From assembly GCF_000380335.1 (NCBI RefSeq), contig NC_021149.1:3958501-4022500 (forward strand): a stretch of 64,000 nucleotides of DNA. The letters are read 5' to 3'. The notes below the pieces were generated by a model. It ran no database searches. It saw nothing but the letters and a program-made list of their open reading frames with translations, and had not been told where the DNA came from. The position numbers were made by a program, and so were the translations under genes. The DNA comes from Azotobacter vinelandii CA (GTDB lineage Bacteria; Pseudomonadota; Gammaproteobacteria; Pseudomonadales; Pseudomonadaceae). Below are positions 1 to 6,804 of the stretch, in pieces. The first letter of the stretch is position 1. Each line of letters begins with the position of its first letter.

Positions 1-985
1 CGATGCGGCCGATGTCGCCGCGGGCGGCGGACAGCTCCTGGTTGAGCGCGTCGCGCCGCTCCTTCCAGCCCTCTTCCAGTTGGCGGAGCTGGAAGCCGCT
101 CCGCTCGATCGACGCCTCGGTCTCTTCCTGGGACTGGAACAGGCGCGGCTCGTCGGCCTTGTAGCCGAACAGCAGGCCGGCCAGGCGCAGCTCGCCGCCC
201 AGCAGGTCCTGGTATTCGCGCTCCAGGCGCTCGAACTCCGGGCGGATGGCGTTGAAGCCCTGGATCAGGCGGCTGTCGCGAATCCAGTCCTCGACCCGCT
301 GCAGGTTGAGGTGGGTGGCCGGCGGGCTGACGCCGTCTTCCTCGAGGATCGCGGCGACCATCGACTTGATGGTCTCCATCTTGCCTTCCCGCGAGTGCAC
401 GGCGCGCGCCAGCTTCTCGATATGGCGCAGCGAGTGCTCCGGATCGCAGAGCGAGAACTGCCGGGCCCAGCCGCGCAGCTCGGCGCGCTGACCGTCGGCG
501 GCGAGCAGGCTGCGGTCGTTCTGGATGATGGCGCGGAACTGGGTGGTGTTGATCAGCCGGGTGGTGTTGACGCCGCCCTGCCGGAAGCGCCGCCCCAGTT
601 CCTCCATGCTCAGGCAGACGATGGCGTCGCCCTGGCGGTTCTTCACGTAGTCGTCCAGTTCGAAGCCCTTCTGCACCAGGCGATAGGTCACCCCCCGGCC
701 GTCGCTGGCGGCGGCCAGCACCGCCTGGCAGAGCTGGCCGTCCATGCGCTGGTATTCGTAGACGATGAAACTCTGCTCGGTGGGCAGGTACCAGCGCTCG
801 AAGCTGTCGCGGGTAGCCGGCACCACGCGGCTCGGGTACTCGCCGTAGAACACCGGCACCAGCCGCTGCAGGGTGGTCTTGCCGGAGGCGTTGGTACCGC
901 AAATGTTGGTGTGGTCGTCGACGACCAGTTCCACCACGCCCTGGAGGTGGGTGTTGATCAGGATGATGCGATTCAGGCCGGGCAT
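1..985 (-). CDS. SMC-like P-loop ATPase, DUF3584-type (5' part only)
   Basis: The first ~328 residues of a large ATPase; the rest runs off the left edge. The start ATG (983-985) leads into MPGLNRIILINTHLQG, followed by a Walker A motif GTNASGKTT at residues 30-38. The sequence then turns helical and Glu/Arg/Gln-rich (from about residue 240), as at the start of an SMC/RecN-type coiled coil. The N-terminus resembles DUF3584 proteins (about 1200 residues, putative nucleotide binding, role unproven), an assignment made from memory of the family. The Walker B and signature motifs would lie outside the window. It is divergent from the arsC-like gene at 1161. A role in chromosome maintenance or DNA defence is only inferred from the fold. 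Confidence 0.75.
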   Translation of the reverse strand, partial: MPGLNRIILINTHLQGVVELVVDDHTNICGTNASGKTTLQRLVPVFYGEYPSRVVPATRDSFERWYLPTEQSFIVYEYQRMDGQLCQAVLAAASDGRGVTYRLVQKGFELDDYVKNRQGDAIVCLSMEELGRRFRQGGVNTTRLINTTQFRAIIQNDRSLLAADGQRAELRGWARQFSLCDPEHSLRHIEKLARAVHSREGKMETIKSMVAAILEEDGVSPPATHLNLQRVEDWIRDSRLIQGFNAIRPEFERLEREYQDLLGGELRLAGLLFGYKADEPRLFQSQEETEASIERSGFQLRQLEEGWKERRDALNQELSAARGDIGRI

Positions 986-1160
986 GCGGGTCCTTCGGAA
1001 AAACGGTGATGGCGGCAGCCGAAAAGGCTGGCAGTGTAGCGCCTGAGGGCGATTTGCGCAGAGACCGCCGGACCGTCCGGTAAATTCCTTCCGAGCTGCG
1101 GCCGGCACGGAACCGACATGGCATAATTCCCCTCCTCCATCCCGACCACACGATATCCAG

Positions 1161-1517
1161 ATGACAGACGGAACCCCGGTCCTCTACGGCATCAAGGCCT
1201 GCAACACCATGAAGAAGGCCCGCGCCTGGCTCGACGCGCAGGGCGTGGCCTACCGCTTCCACGACTACAAGAGCGCCGGCATCGACCGCGCGCACCTGGA
1301 GAAGTGGTGCGCCGAGCACGGCTGGCAGGTCGTGCTCAACCGCGCCGGCACTACCTTCCGCAAACTGGATGACACACAGAAGGCCGATCTTGATCAGGCC
1401 AGGGCCATCGAGCTGATGCTCGCCCAGCCTTCGATGATCAAGCGCCCGGTGCTCGACCTCGGCGAACGCAGCCTGGTCGGCTTCAAGCCGGAACTCTATT
1501 CCGCCGCGCTGGCCTGA
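1161..1517 (+). CDS. ArsC/Spx-family reductase-like protein (YffB type)
   Basis: 118 residues with a thioredoxin-like ArsC fold. Near the N-terminus is LYGIKACNTMKKA, with the candidate catalytic Cys at residue 14. The NRAGTTFRKL segment (60-69) and IKRPVLDL (93-100) contain the arginines and cis-proline typical of the family. Short single-Cys members such as YffB are often called arsenate reductase, but arsenate activity is doubtful; glutathione-dependent thiol reduction is more likely. The gene precedes dapD by about 40 bp on the same strand, so the two are probably co-transcribed, an arrangement I recall from other pseudomonads. No ars genes are nearby. Confidence 0.85.
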   Translation: MTDGTPVLYGIKACNTMKKARAWLDAQGVAYRFHDYKSAGIDRAHLEKWCAEHGWQVVLNRAGTTFRKLDDTQKADLDQARAIELMLAQPSMIKRPVLDLGERSLVGFKPELYSAALA

Positions 1518-1556
1518 GGCCGGCGCCTTCACGAATCAGCAACAAGGAACGCCCCC

Positions 1557-2591
1557 ATGTCCACCACCCTGTTCAGCCTGGCCTTCGGCGTCGGCACCCA
1601 GAACCGCCAGGGCGCCTGGCTGGAAGTCTTCTACGCCCTGCCGCTGCTGCACCCGGCCGCCGAGCTGGTCGCGGCGGTCGCGCCGCTCATCGGCTACAGC
1701 GGCGGCAACCAGGCGATCGCCATCGACACCGACCGGGCCGCCGAGCTGGCCGTGGCGCTGAAAGGCATCGACCCGGCGCAGTCCGCCCTGCTCACCCGCC
1801 TGGCCGAATCCCACAAGCCGCTGGTCGCCACCCTGCTGGCCGAGGACGCCGCCCTCACCTCCACCCCGGAGGCCTATCTCAAGCTGCACCTGCTCTCCCA
1901 TCGCCTGGTCAGGCCGCACGGGCAGAACCTCGCCGGGATCTTCCCGCTGCTGCCCAACGTGGCCTGGACCAGCCAGGGCGCCGTCGATCTGGGCGAACTG
2001 CCGGCCCGCCAACTGGAGGCACGCCTGAAGGGCGAGTTGCTGGAGGTCTTCTCGGTGGACAAGTTCCCGAAGATGACCGACTACGTGGTGCCGTCCGGGG
2101 TACGCATCGCCGATAGCGCGCGCATCCGCCTGGGCGCCTACATCGGCGAAGGCACCACGGTGATGCACGAGGGCTTCGTCAACTTCAACGCCGGCACCGA
2201 GGGTCCGGGGATGATCGAGGGCCGCGTCTCGGCCGGCGTGTTCGTCGGCAAGGGCTCGGACCTCGGCGGCGGCTGCTCGACCATGGGCACCCTGTCCGGC
2301 GGCGGCAACATCGTCATCTCGGTCGGTGAAGGCTGCCTGATCGGCGCCAACGCCGGCATCGGCATCCCGCTGGGCGACCGCAACACCGTGGAATCCGGCC
2401 TGTACGTCACCGCCGGCACCAAGGTCAATCTGCTCGACGAGCAGGGCCGACTGGTCAAGGTGGTCAAGGCCCGCGAGCTGGCCGGCCAGCCGGACCTGCT
2501 GTTTCGCCGCAACTCGCAGAGCGGCGCGGTGGAGTGCAAGACCCACAAGTCGGCCATCGAGCTGAACGAGGCGCTGCACGCCCACAACTGA
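1557..2591 (+). CDS. dapD: 2,3,4,5-tetrahydropyridine-2,6-dicarboxylate N-succinyltransferase
   Basis: 344 residues. It transfers succinyl from succinyl-CoA to tetrahydrodipicolinate in the succinylase branch of lysine/meso-diaminopimelate synthesis; dapE in the same window removes this group two steps later. The C-terminal half (about 190-290) shows left-handed beta-helix hexapeptide repeats (GAYIGEGTTV, GVFVGKGSDLGGG, NIVISVGEGCLIGANAGIG). Length and the long alpha/beta N-terminal domain match the pseudomonad form rather than the ~274-residue enteric form. The ATG at 1557 follows an AAGGAACG ribosome-binding site. The gene is followed by an intergenic repeat pair. Confidence 0.97.
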   Translation: MSTTLFSLAFGVGTQNRQGAWLEVFYALPLLHPAAELVAAVAPLIGYSGGNQAIAIDTDRAAELAVALKGIDPAQSALLTRLAESHKPLVATLLAEDAALTSTPEAYLKLHLLSHRLVRPHGQNLAGIFPLLPNVAWTSQGAVDLGELPARQLEARLKGELLEVFSVDKFPKMTDYVVPSGVRIADSARIRLGAYIGEGTTVMHEGFVNFNAGTEGPGMIEGRVSAGVFVGKGSDLGGGCSTMGTLSGGGNIVISVGEGCLIGANAGIGIPLGDRNTVESGLYVTAGTKVNLLDEQGRLVKVVKARELAGQPDLLFRRNSQSGAVECKTHKSAIELNEALHAHN

Positions 2592-2625
2592 GCCACCGCG
2601 CCGCCTTCTGCGGACGCGACCACAG

Positions 2626-2712
2626 GCGTAGGGTGGATGGCCGAAGCCATCCACCCTGGCGGGCGCCGGGCGGCGATTGGTGGAAAACGCTGCGCGGTTT
2701 TCCACCCTACGG
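2626..2712. repeat. REP-like pair of hairpins
   Basis: Two adjacent perfect hairpins lie between dapD and csdA. The first (about 2629-2656) has arms GGTGGATGGC and GCCATCCACC around a CGAA loop. The second (about 2679-2708) has arms GGTGGAAAAC and GTTTTCCACC. The outer edges read CGTAGGGTGGA and TCCACCCTACG, so the whole block is a larger inverted repeat. The same CGTAGGG(T/C)GG edge recurs at 36217-36246. This is the pattern of short dispersed REP-type elements; it may also stabilise or terminate the dapD transcript. Confidence 0.75.
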
Positions 2713-2820
2713 ATCGCGGACGAATCCGTTTCTTACAAAAACGGTGTTTACAACGAATCGCATGACGACAAACGTCGCCGCCCCGAAGGCCTCCCCATCA
2801 TTCACGACGACGCACCGACC

Positions 2821-4026
2821 ATGTCCCTTCCCTCCCCCTGGCGGGCCGACTTCCCGGCCTTCGCCGCCTTCGCCCGGGACGGCCAGACCTACCTGGACAG
2901 TGCCGCCACCGCGCAGAAGCCACAGGCGATGCTGGACGCCCTGCTCGGCCACTACGCCGGCGGCGCGGCCAACGTGCACCGCGCCCAGCACTGCCCCGGC
3001 GAGCGCGCCACGCGGGCCTTCGAGGCGGCGCGGGCGAAGGTCGCCGCCTGGCTGAACGCCGGAAGCGCCGAGCGGATCGTCTTCACCCGCGGCGCCACCG
3101 AGTCCCTCAACCTGCTCGCCTACGGACTCGAACACCTGTTCGCGCCGGGCGACACGATCGCCGTCGGCGCCCTGGAGCACCACGCCAACCTGCTGCCCTG
3201 GCAACGCCTGGCGCAGCGCCGCGGTCTCGACCTGGTGGTGCTGCCGCTGGATGGCGCCGGCGACATCGACCTGGAGCAGGCCGAGCGGCTGATCGGCCCG
3301 CGCACCCGGCTGCTCGCGGTCAGTCAGTTGTCCAACGTGCTCGGCCGCTGGCAGCCGCTCGACGCACTGCTCGCCCTGGCCAGTTCCCGGGGCGCGCTGA
3401 CGGTGGTCGACGGCGCCCAGGGCGCGGTCCACGGTCGCCACGACCTGCGGTCGCTGGCCTGCGACTTCTACGTGTTCTCCGCGCACAAGCTCTACGGCCC
3501 GGACGGCCTCGGCGTGCTCCACGGCCGTCCGCAGGCCCTGGAACGCCTGCAGCACTGGCAGTTCGGCGGCGAGATGGTGCAGCAGGCCGACTACCACGAG
3601 GCGCGCTTTCGCCCGGCGCCGCTCGGCTTCGAGGCCGGCACCCCGGCGATCGGCGCGGCCATCGCCTTCGGCGCCACCCTGGACTACCTGCAGAGCCTGG
3701 ACGGCACGGCGGTCGCCGCCCACGAGGCGGCTCTGCACCGGCGCCTGCTCGCCGGACTGCGCGCTGTCGCCGGTCTGCGCCTGCTCGCCGAGCCGCACAA
3801 CGCGCTGGCCAGTTTCGTGATCGAAGGGGTGCACAACGCCGATCTGGCCCATCTGCTCGCCGAACAGGGCATCGCCGTGCGCGCCGGCCAGCACTGCGCC
3901 ATGCCGCTGCTGCGCCGCCTCGGCCTGCCCGGCGCGCTGCGCGTGTCGCTCGGCCTGTACAGCGACGGGAACGATCTGGAGCGCTTCTTCGCCGCCCTCG
4001 AACGCGCCCTGGAACTGCTGCGATGA
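2821..4026 (+). CDS. csdA: Cysteine desulfurase CsdA (class V aminotransferase fold)
   Basis: 401 residues. PLP-dependent removal of sulfur from cysteine to give alanine and an enzyme persulfide. The Schiff-base lysine is K223 in FSAHKLYGPDG; the persulfide-forming cysteine is C359 in RAGQHCAMPLL; the H120/H121 pair in ALEHHANLLPW stacks on or contacts PLP. The reading frame is open upstream to 2677, but that part is the REP-like repeat, so the ATG at 2821 (MSLPSPWRADFP) is preferred. The stop overlaps the csdE start by 4 bp (ATGA), implying translational coupling with the sulfur acceptor. Confidence 0.95.
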   Translation: MSLPSPWRADFPAFAAFARDGQTYLDSAATAQKPQAMLDALLGHYAGGAANVHRAQHCPGERATRAFEAARAKVAAWLNAGSAERIVFTRGATESLNLLAYGLEHLFAPGDTIAVGALEHHANLLPWQRLAQRRGLDLVVLPLDGAGDIDLEQAERLIGPRTRLLAVSQLSNVLGRWQPLDALLALASSRGALTVVDGAQGAVHGRHDLRSLACDFYVFSAHKLYGPDGLGVLHGRPQALERLQHWQFGGEMVQQADYHEARFRPAPLGFEAGTPAIGAAIAFGATLDYLQSLDGTAVAAHEAALHRRLLAGLRAVAGLRLLAEPHNALASFVIEGVHNADLAHLLAEQGIAVRAGQHCAMPLLRRLGLPGALRVSLGLYSDGNDLERFFAALERALELLR

Positions 4027-4427
4027 GCCTGCCCGCCGCCGCCGGCGAGGCCCTGGAAGCCTTCGCCCGATGCCCCGGCTGGGAACAGCGGGCGCGCCTG
4101 CTGTTGCAGTGGGGCGAGCGTCTCGAAGCGCTGAGCGACGCGGAGCGCTGCTCGGCCAACCAGGTGCAGGGGTGCGAGAGCCAGGTCTGGCTGCTCGGCG
4201 AACGACGGGACGGCCACTGGCATTTCCGCGCCGGCAGCGATGCGCGGCTGCTGCGCGGTTTGCTGGCAGTGCTGCTGGCGCGGGTCGATGGCCTCGATGC
4301 ACAGGCCTTGCGGGCCGTGGATCTGGCCGACTGGTTCGCCCGCCTCGGCCTGTCCCGCCAGCTCTCGCCGTCGCGCAGCAACGGCCTGAATGCCGTGCTG
4401 CAACGAATGCGCGAACTGGCCGGTTAG
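4023..4427 (+). CDS. csdE: Sulfur acceptor CsdE (SufE family)
   Basis: 134 residues of the SufE/CsdE fold. It takes the persulfide from CsdA and passes it on, in enterics to TcdA/CsdL. The conserved motif NQVQGCESQVWL contains the acceptor C51; a second cysteine (C43) lies nearby. The start overlaps the csdA stop. At the 3' end the gene overlaps the opposite-strand lipoprotein gene by four bases, so the two stop codons are interleaved. CsdE rather than SufE is chosen because of the csdA neighbour and the absence of sufBCD here. Confidence 0.92.
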   Translation: MSLPAAAGEALEAFARCPGWEQRARLLLQWGERLEALSDAERCSANQVQGCESQVWLLGERRDGHWHFRAGSDARLLRGLLAVLLARVDGLDAQALRAVDLADWFARLGLSRQLSPSRSNGLNAVLQRMRELAG

Positions 4428-5668
4428 GGTTTCCGCTCGAGCCGGCCGGTCGCCTCCAGCCACTGGACGGCGTCGCGTTCCAGCCACAGGCGCGCCGGCG
4501 CGGCATCGCGCACCCGGGCGTCGAGGAAGGCCAGGCTGAGGCTCTGCAGGCTGGCCATCTGGCGCGGATCGATGCGTTCCTCCATGCCTTGGCCGCGGCC
4601 CATCCGACTGCCGCCACCGGGGCCGCCGCCCTTGCCGCCGGGACCACCGGCGCGTCCGCCGCCTGCAGGACCGCCACCGGGCCCGCCGCCCCCACCGGGT
4701 CCCCCACCGCCGCCAGGCCCGCCGCTTCCGCCACGACCAGCGCCCCCCTCCGGCCGGCCGCCGGACGAAGGTCCGCCCTGACGCCCGCCGCCCGCTCCGG
4801 CCATGTCCTCGAACGAGCCACTCAGCAGCCGATGACTGGCCTCGGCGGCGATCAGTTGATAGCTGCCGGAGGTCCTCACCCCCTCCCAGAGCCGCTGGCG
4901 GCGGCTCGGCGGGTCGACCCAGCCGAAAGGGTCCTCGTCGTGCGGCCCGGTGACCGCCAGCAGCGGCGTACCGATGCGGCCAAAGCGGTCGCCCCCGCCG
5001 TCCTCGGCGACATAGGGACTGAGCAGGATCGCCGCCCTCGGCTGCCAGCCGGCCGGCGCCGATGCTCCGGCCGCGCGCTCGCCGGCCAGGGCGGCGGCGG
5101 TCTGCGCGCCGAGATCGAAGCCGGCCACCGCCAGCCGCTGCCAGTCGACCCTGGCCAGGTTCGGCTCGCCGGCTTGCGCCCGTCTGCGCAGATCCGCCAG
5201 GACCTGATCGAGCACGGCGATGCGCGCCGCCAGGGCCTGGTCAGCGAAGCTCTTCTGCGCCAGGGAGCGGAATACCCCCACCTGCGCCTCGGAGCTGGAG
5301 TAGATCACCCGTCCGTACTGCCGAGGTTGTACCGAAAGCACCGCGTAGCCGGCCTCGGCCCAGGCCCGGCGCCATTGCACACCGTCCCGGCTGCTCTCGC
5401 CGAGCCCCGGCAGATAGAGGATCAGCGGCATCCCCTGGACCTGTTCCGGCGCCAGCCAACTGACCTCCACCGCCTGTCCGGCCACCTGCCATTCGTCATC
5501 CCAGCCGCGCACCGGCGACCGCGCGGCCGGCCGGTAGGCGCCCTCCAGTCGACGCTCGAGGTTTTCACCGGGCGGCGGACCGGGCGGCTCGGGGCGCCCG
5601 GCGCAGGCGGCCAGCACGGCGCCGACGAGCAACGGCAGGGAAAGACGCAAGAGCCTGGATTTCGACAT
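4424..5668 (-). CDS. Gly-rich lipoprotein with alpha/beta-hydrolase fold
   Basis: 414 residues from the ATG at 5668, which has GGAG nine bases upstream; an earlier in-frame TTG at 5695 lacks such a site. A lipoprotein signal ends in VLAAC (C22). Hydrolase landmarks follow: LILYLPGLGES (oxyanion-loop region, about 82-92), an elbow GFDLG at 183-187, a PHDEDP acid loop (about 242-247) and a His in AEASHRL (279). The elbow has Asp where Ser is usual. Residues about 292-361 form a low-complexity Gly tract, and a short helical C-terminus follows. It probably acts in the periplasm or outer membrane. The substrate is unknown and catalytic competence uncertain. Confidence 0.8.
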   Translation of the reverse strand: MSKSRLLRLSLPLLVGAVLAACAGRPEPPGPPPGENLERRLEGAYRPAARSPVRGWDDEWQVAGQAVEVSWLAPEQVQGMPLILYLPGLGESSRDGVQWRRAWAEAGYAVLSVQPRQYGRVIYSSSEAQVGVFRSLAQKSFADQALAARIAVLDQVLADLRRRAQAGEPNLARVDWQRLAVAGFDLGAQTAAALAGERAAGASAPAGWQPRAAILLSPYVAEDGGGDRFGRIGTPLLAVTGPHDEDPFGWVDPPSRRQRLWEGVRTSGSYQLIAAEASHRLLSGSFEDMAGAGGGRQGGPSSGGRPEGGAGRGGSGGPGGGGGPGGGGGPGGGPAGGGRAGGPGGKGGGPGGGSRMGRGQGMEERIDPRQMASLQSLSLAFLDARVRDAAPARLWLERDAVQWLEATGRLERKP

Positions 5669-5770
5669 TCGCACGGACTCCGGGGCGGTTCGCAACGGCG
5701 GTCGATTATGTCAGGCGGGTGGCAAGAGTTAGGTCAAGATGGGTAAGCGTGGGTAAAGAATCCCGGATAA

Positions 5771-6583
5771 TCAGGCGGACGATGCGCGCCGCTCCGCCGG
5801 ACGACGGGCGCCGGCCACCAGCTTGTCCACCGCCCTGGCCGCGGCGGCCATGCCGAAGCTGGCGGTGACCATGGTCACCGCGCCGAAGCCGCCGGCGCAG
5901 TCGAGCTTCACGCCCTCGCCGACGAAGCCCTTGCTCTGGCATACCGTGCCGTCCGGCTTGGGGTAGCGCAACTGCTCGCTGGAGAACACGCAGGGCACGC
6001 CATAGGTCCGCCCCGGCGTGCGCGAGAAGCCGTAGTCGCGGCGCAGGGTCGAGCGCACCTTGGCGGCGAGCGGGTCGTTGAAGGTCTTGTTCAGGTCGCA
6101 GACCTGGATCCGCGTCGGATCGATCTGCCCGCCGGCGCCGCCGGTGGCGACGATGCCGATCTTGCGCCGCTTGCACCAGGCGATCAGCGCCGCCTTGGCC
6201 GCCACGCTGTCGATGCAGTCGATGACGAAATCCAGGTCTTCGGTGATGTGCTCGGCCATGGTTTCGCGGGTGACGAAGTCGGCCACCGCATGCACCCGGC
6301 ACTCGGGGCTGATGGCGCGCAGGCGTTCGGCCATCGCCTCCACCTTGGGCCGGCCCACCGCCCTATCCAGGGCATGGATCTGCCGGTTGGTGTTGGTGAT
6401 GCAGATATCGTCCAGGTCGAACAGGGAAATCTCGCCGACCCCGCTGCGCGCCAGCGCTTCCGCCGCCCAGGAGCCGACCCCGCCGATGCCGACCACCGCC
6501 ACGTGGGCCGCGGCCAGGCGGGCCAGGCCTTCGCTGCCGTAGAGACGGGCGATACCGCCGAAGCGCCGATCTTCAGTAATCAT
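5771..6583 (-). CDS. tcdA: tRNA threonylcarbamoyladenosine dehydratase (CsdL)
   Basis: 270 residues of the E1-like ThiF/HesA fold. It cyclises t6A37 of tRNA to ct6A using ATP. The nucleotide-binding glycine motif is VVGIGGVGSWA (about 30-40), followed by the acidic FDLDDI strand end (55-60) and the N-R pair of NTNRQIH. The start at 6583 has a good GAGGTGG site; the frame is open further upstream but without such a site. In E. coli csdA-csdE-csdL are adjacent and CsdE docks on CsdL. Here the same trio is present, with tcdA inverted and separated by the lipoprotein gene. Confidence 0.93.
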   Translation of the reverse strand: MITEDRRFGGIARLYGSEGLARLAAAHVAVVGIGGVGSWAAEALARSGVGEISLFDLDDICITNTNRQIHALDRAVGRPKVEAMAERLRAISPECRVHAVADFVTRETMAEHITEDLDFVIDCIDSVAAKAALIAWCKRRKIGIVATGGAGGQIDPTRIQVCDLNKTFNDPLAAKVRSTLRRDYGFSRTPGRTYGVPCVFSSEQLRYPKPDGTVCQSKGFVGEGVKLDCAGGFGAVTMVTASFGMAAAARAVDKLVAGARRPAERRASSA

Positions 6584-6804
6584 TGTTCCACCTCGCGAAC
6601 CGGCGGCTATTATCGGCGCAGGCACGGCGGGATTGAAGCCTCCGCCGAACTTGCCCGGCCATCCGCTGCCAAAGGGTGGCAAGCCGCGCCGGGCCTGGCG
6701 TGGCAGGACAGGCGGGAGCTATACAGGTCAGGGATGGCAACGTAGGATGCGTCAACGGCGTTCGCCGGCTTCTCCTGCTCCACCTCTTGGAACCTGAATC
6801 AGTC

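Noticed and set aside
4572-4781. Short plus-strand frame encoding Pro-Gly repeats, collagen-like
   Set aside because: It is the complement of the glycine tract of the minus-strand lipoprotein.
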